Assembly (NCBI RefSeq): GCF_000829905.1
Contig: NZ_CDPP01000003.1
Location: 310,001-374,000, forward strand
DNA: 64,000 nt
Source of the DNA: Beduini massiliensis
GTDB taxonomy: Bacteria > Bacillota_I > Bacilli_A > Erysipelotrichales > Coprobacillaceae
Direction of reading: 5' to 3'
Shown: positions 40,582-48,538 of the stretch, in pieces
Position numbering within the stretch: position 1 is the stretch's first letter
How the letters are laid out: each line of letters starts with the position of its first letter
Notes under the pieces: model-generated
The model's database searches: none
What the model was told of the DNA's origin: nothing
What the model saw: the letters and a program-made list of their open reading frames with translations, nothing else
Position numbers and translations under genes: made by a program

Positions 40582-42711
40582 ATGAAGATAACTTTAAAAA
40601 GAACATCGCCTAACTATCGTCAAAAGCTTTCAACGATCAACATCATGCAAAATCTGATGATCGCCGTGATTGTTTTAGCTGCTTATTCAGTAGGGTTCAA
40701 TTTTATTAAATATGGTTCTGATTATGGAATCCAAGCCTTATTGATTTATGTAGTAGCTGGAGTTGTTGCTTTTGTAACAGACTGGGTGTGTGGAAAACTA
40801 TTCAAACGCAATGATGCCGGGGATAATAAGTACTTAAATGCAATCTTATCACCTTTGGCAACGGGGCTGATTTTTGCCCTTACATTACCTATCGGAACAC
40901 CATTATATGTGGTTGGGGTAGGATCATTCATCGCTATTTTCTTTGGAAAGGCGATTTTTGGTGGATTTGGACAAAACATTTTTAACCCTGCTTTAGTAGG
41001 ACGTGTATTTGTTCATTTATCTTTCAGTTCACAATTATTATCTTATTTACCGGGAGCTGCCGATACAATGACAGGGGCAACACCAACTGCGGCTTTAAAA
41101 GCAACGCATTGGTTAGGTGCCAGTTCTCTTGGTTTAGCAGATTTATTTTTAGGAAACTATCAGGCAGCTTTAGGGGAAGCCTGTACAGTTCTGATCCTAA
41201 TTTTAGGAGTATTCTTGATCTGGCGTAAAGTCATTGATGCACGTATTCCTTTAGTGTATTTGGGAACAACATTAATTTTAGCGTTTATCAGCGGTTTAGT
41301 ATGTGGAATTGATCCTATTACAAATGCGTTGACGCATATCGCTATTGGTGGGGTGGCATTCGGGGCTGTCTTTATGGCAACCGATCCGGTCACATCTCCA
41401 ACGAGTCCACTTGGAAAGATCATTTATGGGATCTTCTTAGGGGCTATTACAATGATCATTCGTCTAAAAGCTAATTATCCTGAAGGGGTATTGTTCTCAA
41501 TCTTAATTATGAACATGCTGACACCTTTAATTGATAATTTGACAACAGGACGTACAAATCAAAAAACATTAAAACAGTTAATTGTTATCGCCGTATGTTT
41601 CTTCATTTCAGCCGGAACAGTCGGTGGCATCAGTACAACCCTTAAACCAGTGGTTGAAAAACCGGTAAAAGTACCTGATCCGATCCCAGACTATTTATTC
41701 TTGGAATACAAAGACGGGGCTTATATCATGCAGGTAAAAGGTTTCGGTGGAGATGGTGCACCGGTTAAATTAGCCGTTACTATTTCCGGAGATAAGAGCT
41801 TAGGCGTAACACCGGAAAAATATAAAGGTGAAACTGCCGGATGGGGTGCTGACTTGTTAACAAGCGGTGTTGGTGAAGGGTTAAATGCCAATGCAAAAGC
41901 ATTCTATGATAAAGTGATTGCCGGAAGTATTTCTGCTGATGAATTAGATGGTATCGATACAGCTACCGGAGCGACTTATACAGCAAAAGCCGTTGTTAAT
42001 GCGATCAAGGGAGCCTTGGAAGCAGCGCCAAAAGTAGAGGGAGACCTTTATACATTTAACTTGACAGCGAACGGTTACGGTGGAAAGAAAACACCGATGA
42101 AATTGGAAATCGTAATTAATAAAGCAACATCGATGTTTGAAAGTGTGAAAGTGATTGAAGCGAACGGAGAAACTTCAGACTTTGGTGCCGATATGATCAG
42201 AGGTGTTCATGGTGAAGGATTGAATAGTAAAGCTCAAGACTTCTATAATTTAGTGTTAAATTCTCAAGTTGCTTTCGCAGATGTTGATGGTATCGATACT
42301 GCAACCGGAGCAACAATGACAGCAACAGGTATTGTGGATGCGATGAAAACAGCGATGACGATTGTCAACGATGTATTGGCACCAAATGCAGATGGAGCTT
42401 ATGTGATTAGTGCAAACGGTTATGCCGGAGCATCAAATCCAATGAAAATTGAAGTAAAAGTATCAGGAGATACAGTAGAATATGTAAAAGTATTGGAAGC
42501 CAATGGAGAAACTTCAGACTTTGGTGCCGATATGATCAGAGGTGTTCATGGTGAAGGACTGAACAGCAAAGCCCAAGACTTCTATGATTTAGTCTTGAAT
42601 GGTTCATTCAGTGTTTCAGAAGTGGACGGAATTGATACAGCGACAGGGGCAACAAAAACAGCGAGCGGAATTATGGAAGCTGTTAAAAAAGCGATCGCTG
42701 CAAGTAACTAG
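40582..42711 (+). CDS. rnfD: RnfD fused to three FMN-binding domains
   Basis: A 709-residue protein, about twice the usual RnfD. Residues 1-350 are a normal RnfD membrane domain, with the covalent-FMN Thr motif DTMTGATPTAAL near residue 165. After a proline-rich linker (EKPVKVPDPIPDYL) come three FMN_bind repeats, each ending DGIDTATGAT, with the flavinylated Thr expected near residues 461, 574 and 688, about 113 residues apart. Repeats 2 and 3 share long near-identical DNA stretches (about 42163-42260 and 42503-42600), indicating recent duplication or gene conversion. The tail should lie outside the cytoplasm and extend the flavin relay. ApbE is encoded at 48539. Confidence 0.93.
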   Translation: MKITLKRTSPNYRQKLSTINIMQNLMIAVIVLAAYSVGFNFIKYGSDYGIQALLIYVVAGVVAFVTDWVCGKLFKRNDAGDNKYLNAILSPLATGLIFALTLPIGTPLYVVGVGSFIAIFFGKAIFGGFGQNIFNPALVGRVFVHLSFSSQLLSYLPGAADTMTGATPTAALKATHWLGASSLGLADLFLGNYQAALGEACTVLILILGVFLIWRKVIDARIPLVYLGTTLILAFISGLVCGIDPITNALTHIAIGGVAFGAVFMATDPVTSPTSPLGKIIYGIFLGAITMIIRLKANYPEGVLFSILIMNMLTPLIDNLTTGRTNQKTLKQLIVIAVCFFISAGTVGGISTTLKPVVEKPVKVPDPIPDYLFLEYKDGAYIMQVKGFGGDGAPVKLAVTISGDKSLGVTPEKYKGETAGWGADLLTSGVGEGLNANAKAFYDKVIAGSISADELDGIDTATGATYTAKAVVNAIKGALEAAPKVEGDLYTFNLTANGYGGKKTPMKLEIVINKATSMFESVKVIEANGETSDFGADMIRGVHGEGLNSKAQDFYNLVLNSQVAFADVDGIDTATGATMTATGIVDAMKTAMTIVNDVLAPNADGAYVISANGYAGASNPMKIEVKVSGDTVEYVKVLEANGETSDFGADMIRGVHGEGLNSKAQDFYDLVLNGSFSVSEVDGIDTATGATKTASGIMEAVKKAIAASN

Positions 42712-42724
42712 GGAGGACTGGACA

Positions 42725-43222
42725 ATGGGTAAAACAATTAAATTAGCTGTTTTTCTAGCGGTCATTAGTGCGCTTTCTGGGTTATGTCTTTCTTTTGTAA
42801 ACAGTCAGACAGCACCTATCATTGCCGAAAATGGTTCTTCTAAAGAAACAGAATATCTAACAAAAATCTTTGAAAATGCAAAATTCACTGAAAAAGATGT
42901 CAGTGGAGAATTTGTTAAAAAACAATATACATGTGATGCCGGAACAGCTTATAAAATTGAGGTAAAAGGTTACGGTGCTGATGGTATTTCATTCCTTTTA
43001 GGCATTGATACCGAAGGTCAATATGTAGGATATGAAGTATTAAATTATTCAAGTGAAACATCTGGAATCGGTGATCAAATCGCAGGAGAAGACTTTAAAG
43101 CATCTGTTTTAGAAGCGACTGCTGATGATGAAGTAGATACGATTTCTGGAGCGACAATTTCTTCACAAGCAGTTGTGAATGGTATTAATGAAGCGGCTGA
43201 GTTATTCAGCAGCTCTAAATAG
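42725..43222 (+). CDS. rnfG: Electron transport complex subunit RnfG
   Basis: A 165-residue subunit with one N-terminal membrane helix (LAVFLAVISALSGLCLSFVN) and one FMN_bind domain whose DTISGATISS motif near residue 138-143 marks the covalent FMN threonine. Slightly shorter than typical RnfG (about 190-210). The start is ATG 42725 after AGGGAGGACTGGACA; the frame is open further upstream inside rnfD but without support. It follows rnfD by 13 bases. Confidence 0.93.
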   Translation: MGKTIKLAVFLAVISALSGLCLSFVNSQTAPIIAENGSSKETEYLTKIFENAKFTEKDVSGEFVKKQYTCDAGTAYKIEVKGYGADGISFLLGIDTEGQYVGYEVLNYSSETSGIGDQIAGEDFKASVLEATADDEVDTISGATISSQAVVNGINEAAELFSSSK

Positions 43223-43236
43223 GGGAGGGTTGACAG

Positions 43237-43893
43237 ATGAAAAAATTTGATATTTTCAAAAAAGGAATCACTGTTGAAAACCCAATCTTTGTCTTATTGC
43301 TTGGTTTGTGTTCGGCTTTAGCGATCACAACAACCTTAACCAATGCGATTGGGATGGGGTTAGCAGTAACATGCGTATTGATTTTAGCAAACGTGATTAT
43401 CTCACTTTTAAGAAAAGTGATTCCTTCAGAAATCCGTATACCGGTATATATCGTTATTATCGCAACACTTGTAAAATGTGTGCAGTTATTAATGAATGCC
43501 TATATGATTTCTCTTTACAACTCATTGGGTGTCTTTATCCCATTGATCGTTGTTAACTGTATTATCTTAGGACGTGCGGAATCATTTGCAAGCAAGAATA
43601 CAGTTTTAGATTCATTGATTGATGCGTTGGGAATGGGCGTTGGGTATACTCTTGCCATCTTAGCGGTGTCTTTCTTCCGTGAATTGATCGGAACAGGCGG
43701 ATTAGCTTTAGTCAATCCATTTGATTCAACACAGGTCATTTTCCAATTCAGTTTATTTAAAGAATATGCAATCGGTTTGATTACGCAGCCTGCCGGAGCT
43801 TTCTTAACATTAGGAACGTTAATCGGGGTTATCAACAGTATTTCTAATCGTCGCATTAAAAAAGCTACAGAAAAGAAAGCAGAGGTGAAATAA
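43237..43893 (+). CDS. rnfE: Electron transport complex subunit RnfE
   Basis: A 218-residue integral membrane subunit with about six helices. Family stretches: NPIFVLLLGLCSALAITTTL, IRIPVYIVIIATLVKCVQLL, GVFIPLIVVNCIILGRAESF and the cysteine near NCIILGRAE, which in this family helps bind a membrane-embedded Fe-S centre with RnfA. The start follows GGGGAGGGTTGACAG; rnfA begins three bases after its stop. Confidence 0.95.
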   Translation: MKKFDIFKKGITVENPIFVLLLGLCSALAITTTLTNAIGMGLAVTCVLILANVIISLLRKVIPSEIRIPVYIVIIATLVKCVQLLMNAYMISLYNSLGVFIPLIVVNCIILGRAESFASKNTVLDSLIDALGMGVGYTLAILAVSFFRELIGTGGLALVNPFDSTQVIFQFSLFKEYAIGLITQPAGAFLTLGTLIGVINSISNRRIKKATEKKAEVK

Positions 43894-43896
43894 CAG

Positions 43897-44469
43897 ATGG
43901 AATTATTCGCATTGTTTATCTCATTGGCATTGATCAACAACGTTGTTTTATCAAAGTTCTTGGCAGTGTGTCCATTGCTGGGTGTATCTAAAAAATCAAG
44001 CAGTGCATTAGGAATGGGGGCTGCGGTTACATTCGTTATCGTTATTGCCTCTATGATCACTCATGTTTTATATTACCAAGTATTAGTTAAATTCCATATT
44101 GAGTACATGGATTTAATTACCTTTATCTTAGTTATCGCTTCATTAGTACAATTCGTTGAGATGTTCTTAAAGAAAGTATCTCCGCCTTTATATAAAGCGT
44201 TAGGAGTATATCTTCCTTTAATCACAACAAACTGTGCCGTATTAGGGACAACTTTGAACAATATTACAGATGGTTATTCATTTATTGAAGCAACCGTAGC
44301 CGGATTTGCCGTTTCTATTGGGTTTGCATTAGTTATCTATATCTTTGCAACAATCCGTGAAAGATTGGAAATCGCTTCAACTCCTGAAGGATTTAAAGGT
44401 GTGCCTATTGCCTTAATTACTGCAGCGATTATGGCATGTGCATTTGCCGGATTAGCCGGATTGGTATAA
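43897..44469 (+). CDS. rnfA: Electron transport complex subunit RnfA
   Basis: A 190-residue integral membrane partner of RnfE with opposite topology. Typical stretches are ALINNVVLSKFLAVCPLLGV near the N-terminus, YLPLITTNCAVLGTTL in the middle (cysteine ligand) and a final glycine/alanine-rich helix. Size and sequence are ordinary for the family. The small Cys-rich ORF starts one base after the stop. Confidence 0.95.
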   Translation: MELFALFISLALINNVVLSKFLAVCPLLGVSKKSSSALGMGAAVTFVIVIASMITHVLYYQVLVKFHIEYMDLITFILVIASLVQFVEMFLKKVSPPLYKALGVYLPLITTNCAVLGTTLNNITDGYSFIEATVAGFAVSIGFALVIYIFATIRERLEIASTPEGFKGVPIALITAAIMACAFAGLAGLV

Positions 44470-44470
44470 A

Positions 44471-44650
44471 ATGATCGCATTAGTTTGGTTAATGATCTTA
44501 GTGTTCCTGTATATCGGATTATATATGTGGAACAAAAAAACACCTAAACCAAAAGGGTGTGAAAACTTAACAGCGGATTGTGACGGCTGTAAATTAGTTG
44601 ATTGTACGCACAATCCAGTACACCATGAGGAGGAGACAAAAAATGATTGA
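44471..44650 (+). CDS. Small Cys-rich membrane peptide in the rnf operon (59 aa)
   Basis: A 59-residue frame between rnfA and rnfB. An N-terminal membrane helix (MIALVWLMILVFLYIGLYMW) is followed by a positively charged turn and a cysteine set C30, C37, C40, C45 (pattern C-x6-C-x2-C-x4-C), then a His/Glu-rich end. The four cysteines could bind a metal or a small Fe-S cluster. It begins one base after rnfA and overlaps rnfB by 8 bases, so coupled translation is likely. It resembles the small FeoB-associated Cys-rich proteins in shape; I do not assign a function. Confidence 0.75.
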   Translation: MIALVWLMILVFLYIGLYMWNKKTPKPKGCENLTADCDGCKLVDCTHNPVHHEEETKND

Positions 44651-44951
44651 AGCAGTTGCTGTCTTAGGGATCATTGGTGCACTTTTAGGAGCAATGCTCG
44701 GTATTGCCGACCTATTCTTAAAAGTGGAAAATGACCCAAGAGAAGATTATGTCATGAGCAAGCTAGCCGGTGCAAACTGTGGTGGATGTGGATATCCTGG
44801 ATGTCAAGGTTTTGCTGCTGCATTAGTGAACGGAGAAGCGACACAAGTGTCAAAATGTGCTCCAACTAGTAAAGAAGCAAAAGATGAAATCGTAGAATAT
44901 TTGAACACAACACCGGGACCGGATGGTTCAACTTTGAGTGTTAAATTATAA
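44643..44951 (+). CDS. rnfB: RnfB, minimal form (102 aa)
   Basis: The ferredoxin-accepting subunit, reduced to its core: an N-terminal membrane helix (AVAVLGIIGALLGAMLGIAD) and one 4Fe-4S domain with C46, C49, C54 and C72 (CGGCGYPGC then VSKC). Usual RnfB proteins have about 190-330 residues with two or more further ferredoxin clusters, all absent here; the gene ends cleanly before a strong terminator, so this is not a truncation by the window. The start is ATG 44643 after GAGGAGGAGACAAAAA. The missing clusters may be supplied by another protein. Confidence 0.9.
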   Translation: MIEAVAVLGIIGALLGAMLGIADLFLKVENDPREDYVMSKLAGANCGGCGYPGCQGFAAALVNGEATQVSKCAPTSKEAKDEIVEYLNTTPGPDGSTLSVKL

Positions 44952-44978
44952 GATGAGGAAAACCCTCATCTTTTTTTA
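44950..44978 (+). terminator. Terminator of the rnf operon
   Basis: AGATGAGG and CCTCATCT pair around AAAAC, then seven T. Confidence 0.9.
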
Positions 44979-45065
44979 AAATTGAAAAAGATTTCCAAAA
45001 TGTGAAATGTTGTGATTATATGAGATAAATTTCACATTATGATGTCAAAAAATAAGAAAAATAGG

Positions 45066-45079
45066 TGAAAGCGATTGCA
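45066..45079 (+). promoter_or_regulatory. Possible cre site upstream of the lipoprotein promoter
   Basis: TGAAAGCGATTGCA matches TGWAANCGNTNWCA at all but one position. It lies 17 bases before the -35, a location where CcpA activates in some systems. Confidence 0.4.
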
Positions 45080-45096
45080 AATTTAGCCGAAATGTA

Positions 45097-45125
45097 TTGC
45101 CCAAAATACACTTCTAGTATATAAT
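45097..45125 (+). promoter_or_regulatory. Promoter of the flavoprotein-like lipoprotein
   Basis: TTGCCC (45097-45102), a 17-base spacer and TATAAT (45120-45125). Confidence 0.7.
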
Positions 45126-45186
45126 ATAAGCGTTAGAAAGAGCTTAATACTCTAACAAAATTCTAAGTAAGGATGGGAAGGAAAAA

Positions 45187-46116
45187 ATGAAAAACTTTAA
45201 AAAAGTTATGGCAGTTGCTGCTTCAGCTGCTATGGTGATGACACTTACTGCATGTGGTGGCGGATCATCATCTAAGTACACAAAAGTTGGTTTCGGTATG
45301 GTAACTTCTGTGTCAGAAAAAGGAGAGTACAACCAAGTTAATACAACTATGGCTACTGTAGGTCTAGACAGCAAAGGGAAAATCCAATATGTTGATTTAG
45401 ATGTTGCTCAACAAAACACAAATAATGCCGATGAAACTCGTACAAAAATGGAGAAAAAAGAAGATTACGGAATGAAGAAATTCTCTGGAATCGAAAAAGA
45501 ACTTTACGAACAAGTTGAATTCTTAGAAGGAAAACTTATTGGAATGACTGCTGAAGATGTGAAAAACATCGAAGTTTATGACAAAGATGACGAACATAAA
45601 TCAGTACCTAAAGAAGGATCTGATATTGCTTCAGGATGTACAATCTCAATCGCTGATTTCCAAGCTGCAATCCAAAAAGCTTTTGATAATATGGCAGAAG
45701 TAAAAGCTGACAAAATTGGAGCAGGTGAAGTTATTTCTGTAGATGCTACTAAAGGGCAAGTTAATACTACAGTTGCTCAAGTTGCTTTAGACAGCAAAGG
45801 TGCAATCGTTTGGTCTAACTTAGACGTAGCTCAAACTTCTAATGCTTCTGATGTAAGAAGTAAAATGGAGAAAAAAGAAGATTACGGAATGAAAAAATTC
45901 TCTGGAATCGAAAAAGAACTTTACGAACAAGTTAACTTCTTAGTTGAAAAATTAAAAGGTATGACTGCTGCTGATGTAAAAGCAATCGAAGTTTACGACA
46001 AAGATGACGAACATAAATCAGTACCAAAAGAAGGAACTGACATCGCTTCAGGATGTACAATTTCAATCGCTGATTTCCAAGCTGCTTTAGCAGAAGCATT
46101 TGAAACAGCTAAATAG
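45187..46116 (+). CDS. Lipoprotein with two FMN-binding-like repeats (PplA-like)
   Basis: A 309-residue surface lipoprotein: signal peptide with lipobox LTAC (Cys near residue 23), then two repeats of about 135 residues. Each repeat carries EKKEDYGMKKFSGIEKELYE and ends DIASGCTISIADFQ. The layout resembles the Listeria extracellular flavoprotein PplA/FmnA, where FMN is attached at the Thr of an (S/T)GAT motif; here Ala is replaced by Cys (SGCT) in both repeats. A stretch of about 68 bases around 45449 and 45865 is nearly identical, so the repeats are recently duplicated or homogenised. It is placed between rnf and apbE. It may be an extracellular electron carrier, if the variant motif is flavinylated. 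Confidence 0.75.
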   Translation: MKNFKKVMAVAASAAMVMTLTACGGGSSSKYTKVGFGMVTSVSEKGEYNQVNTTMATVGLDSKGKIQYVDLDVAQQNTNNADETRTKMEKKEDYGMKKFSGIEKELYEQVEFLEGKLIGMTAEDVKNIEVYDKDDEHKSVPKEGSDIASGCTISIADFQAAIQKAFDNMAEVKADKIGAGEVISVDATKGQVNTTVAQVALDSKGAIVWSNLDVAQTSNASDVRSKMEKKEDYGMKKFSGIEKELYEQVNFLVEKLKGMTAADVKAIEVYDKDDEHKSVPKEGTDIASGCTISIADFQAALAEAFETAK

Positions 46117-46122
46117 TCATTC

Positions 46123-46149
46123 AAAAACCGGATAAATTCCGGTTTTTTT
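46123..46149 (+). terminator. Terminator of the lipoprotein gene
   Basis: AAAAACCGG and CCGGTTTTT pair around ATAAATT, then more T. Confidence 0.88.
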
Positions 46150-46183
46150 ATTATCGTAATCTGTACTTTTGAAATATTTAGTT

Positions 46184-46210
46184 TATAATAAAAACGTGTT
46201 AACGCTTTCA
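46184..46210 (+). promoter_or_regulatory. GH31 -10 with overlapping cre site
   Basis: TATAAT at 46184-46189 is followed by TGTTAACGCTTTCA (46197-46210), one mismatch to the cre consensus TGWAANCGNTNWCA. A cre at the start site is the usual roadblock position for catabolite repression. The -35 is weak. Confidence 0.6.
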
Positions 46211-46226
46211 ATCAGGAGGATGAACG

Positions 46227-48482
46227 ATGAAATTTACAGATGGGTACTGGATGTTTAAAGAAGGCACTGTTCAAAGTAACGCTATTGAAGTTTACGATTA
46301 TCAAATTAAGGAGAAAACACTCATTTTATATGCTCCATTTAAGAGTATTCAAACAAAAGGGGATACGTTGAATTTGGGGATGTTGACCATTGAATTGGAT
46401 TCCCCTATAAAAGATGTGATCGGGGTTAAGGCTTATCACCATATTGGCGGATTGATAAATCAGCCACAGTTTGAATTAAATAAAACAGATCATGAAATCC
46501 TCATAGAAGAAAAAGAGGATTGTTTGATCTATACAGCTGGAAAAGCACAGGCTGTAATTAAAACAACTAAAGGGAGATATGAACTATCCTTTTACTATGA
46601 CGGACAGTTAAAAACAGAAAGTCTTTTTAAATCGTTAGGGTATGTAGAGACAAAAGAGACGGTTTATATGAAAGAAGAATTAACGATTGCGCATAATGAA
46701 TATGTCTATGGGTTGGGAGAACGTTTTACGCCTTTTATAAAGAATGGGCAGGTTGTCGATATTTATAATAAAGATGGCGGAACCGGCAGCGAACAAAGTT
46801 ATAAGAATATACCATTCTACATTACAAATCAAAGTTATGGAATTTTTGTCAATACTCCGGGATTGGTATCTTTTGAAGTGGCGAGTGAAAAAGTATCCAA
46901 AGTACAATTTAGTACAGAAGGAGAAGTGCTGCATTATTATTTTATTGGCGGTCAAGATATGAAAGAGGTTTTGGTTCATTATACCTCTTTAACCGGTAAA
47001 CCCTCATTACCACCGGCATGGTCATTTGGTTTATGGCTCTCTACTTCTTTCTTGACGGATTATGATGAAGCGACGGTCAATGAATTCATTGACGGTATGT
47101 TGGAAAGGGATATTCCTTTGGATGTTTTCCATTTTGACTGTTGTTGGATGGATGAGTTTGAATGGTGTAATTTCAAATGGAATCCTAAAACTTTCCCTAA
47201 CCCAGAGGGCATGCTGAAAAAGATACATGATAAAGGGGTGAAGATCTGTGTATGGATTAATCCTTATATCGGACAAAAGTCTCCGCTGTTTCAAGAAGGA
47301 ATGGAAAACGATTATTTGCTTAAACGTCCAGATGGCTCAATTTGGCAGTGGGATATGTGGCAGGCGGGAATGGGCTTAGTCGATTTCACGAATCCAAAAG
47401 CAACGCAATGGTATTTAAGCTGTTTAGAAAAGTTAATGGATATGGGAGTCGATAGCTTTAAAACAGATTTTGGGGAAAGGATTCCAACGGATGTTGTCTA
47501 TTACGACCATTCAGATCCCAAACTGATGCATAACTACTATACACATTTATATAATCAAGCTGTATTCAATCTGTTGAAAGCTAAAAAGGGAGAACATGAA
47601 GCGTGTTTATTTGCCCGTTCTGCGACGGTTGGCGGACAGCAGTTCCCGGTGCATTGGGGTGGTGACTGTGTCTCTGTTTATGCTTCAATGGCAGAATCAT
47701 TACGTGGTGGATTATCGTTCACCCTTTCTGGATTTGGCTATTGGTCACATGATATCGGTGGTTTTGAAGATGGCTGTTCACCTGACCTTTATAAACGTTG
47801 GACTCAGTTTGGTTTGCTTTCAACGCATTCACGCTATCATGGCAGTGGGGAGTATAAAGTCCCTTGGCAATATGGAGAAGAAGCGGTGGCAGTGACGCGT
47901 CAGTTTACCAAGTTAAAACTTTCTTTAATGCCTTATTTATATACTCAAGCCGTGAAAACACATCAAACCGGAATCCCGATGATGAGAGCCATGGTGTTAG
48001 AATTCTTAGAGGATCGTACGACTCATAGCTTGGATAATGAGTACATGTTAGGCGATCAGCTGTTGGTCGCACCGATTTTTCAAGAAAACGGTGAAGTGGA
48101 ATATTATTTGCCAAAAGGAATCTGGACAAATATTTTGACTGATAAAGAATATGTAGGCGGAAACTGGATCAAGGAGATCCATGACTATGACAGTCTTCCG
48201 TTAATGGCAAAAGAAAATACGATACTAGTCACCAGTGAAAATCAATGCAGTGCACAATATGACTATCTTAGTGATGTCACCATTAAACTGTATCATATTT
48301 TGCCTAACCAAAAGTTAAGCCAAATCATTTATGGAGAAGACGGACGTACTGGAACCGTTTATGTTGTCAGTTTGGAAAATGAAATGACAATAGAGTTAAA
48401 CGGTTTTAGCGGAGACAATAAAATCTATTATCATGGTCAGGAATACGTACTGTCTAATGATAAAATTACTGTCAAAATATAA
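46227..48482 (+). CDS. GH31 alpha-glycosidase (YicI-type alpha-xylosidase-like)
   Basis: A 751-residue family 31 glycosidase. After N-terminal beta domains comes a catalytic barrel with PSLPPAWSFGLWLSTSF, VFHFDCCWMDEFEWCNFKWN and ICVWINPYIGQKSP. The nucleophile Asp is in DSFKTDFGERIP, and the acid/base region is RSATVGGQQFPVHWGGDC. These segments, including the KTDFGE nucleophile context, fit the YicI alpha-xylosidase branch; substrate remains to be shown. There is no signal peptide, so it acts inside the cell. The cre site suggests carbon catabolite control. No transporter adjoins it. Confidence 0.9.
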   Translation: MKFTDGYWMFKEGTVQSNAIEVYDYQIKEKTLILYAPFKSIQTKGDTLNLGMLTIELDSPIKDVIGVKAYHHIGGLINQPQFELNKTDHEILIEEKEDCLIYTAGKAQAVIKTTKGRYELSFYYDGQLKTESLFKSLGYVETKETVYMKEELTIAHNEYVYGLGERFTPFIKNGQVVDIYNKDGGTGSEQSYKNIPFYITNQSYGIFVNTPGLVSFEVASEKVSKVQFSTEGEVLHYYFIGGQDMKEVLVHYTSLTGKPSLPPAWSFGLWLSTSFLTDYDEATVNEFIDGMLERDIPLDVFHFDCCWMDEFEWCNFKWNPKTFPNPEGMLKKIHDKGVKICVWINPYIGQKSPLFQEGMENDYLLKRPDGSIWQWDMWQAGMGLVDFTNPKATQWYLSCLEKLMDMGVDSFKTDFGERIPTDVVYYDHSDPKLMHNYYTHLYNQAVFNLLKAKKGEHEACLFARSATVGGQQFPVHWGGDCVSVYASMAESLRGGLSFTLSGFGYWSHDIGGFEDGCSPDLYKRWTQFGLLSTHSRYHGSGEYKVPWQYGEEAVAVTRQFTKLKLSLMPYLYTQAVKTHQTGIPMMRAMVLEFLEDRTTHSLDNEYMLGDQLLVAPIFQENGEVEYYLPKGIWTNILTDKEYVGGNWIKEIHDYDSLPLMAKENTILVTSENQCSAQYDYLSDVTIKLYHILPNQKLSQIIYGEDGRTGTVYVVSLENEMTIELNGFSGDNKIYYHGQEYVLSNDKITVKI

Positions 48483-48491
48483 TAATTATAG

Positions 48492-48520
48492 TTTATCATT
48501 GCGGATAAATAGTATATAAT
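48492..48520 (+). promoter_or_regulatory. Possible promoter of apbE
   Basis: TTTATC (48492-48497), a 17-base spacer and TATAAT (48515-48520); the -35 is weak. Confidence 0.4.
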
Positions 48521-48538
48521 ACCTCAGAGGAGGAACTT

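Noticed and set aside
42163-42600. Near-identical DNA repeats as CRISPR or mobile repeats
   Set aside because: They are in-frame protein-domain repeats of RnfD; spacing follows the FMN_bind domain length.
44598-44642. Upstream extension of rnfB
   Set aside because: The extra codons overlap the small Cys-rich gene in another frame, and the GAGGAGGAG ribosome site supports the ATG at 44643.
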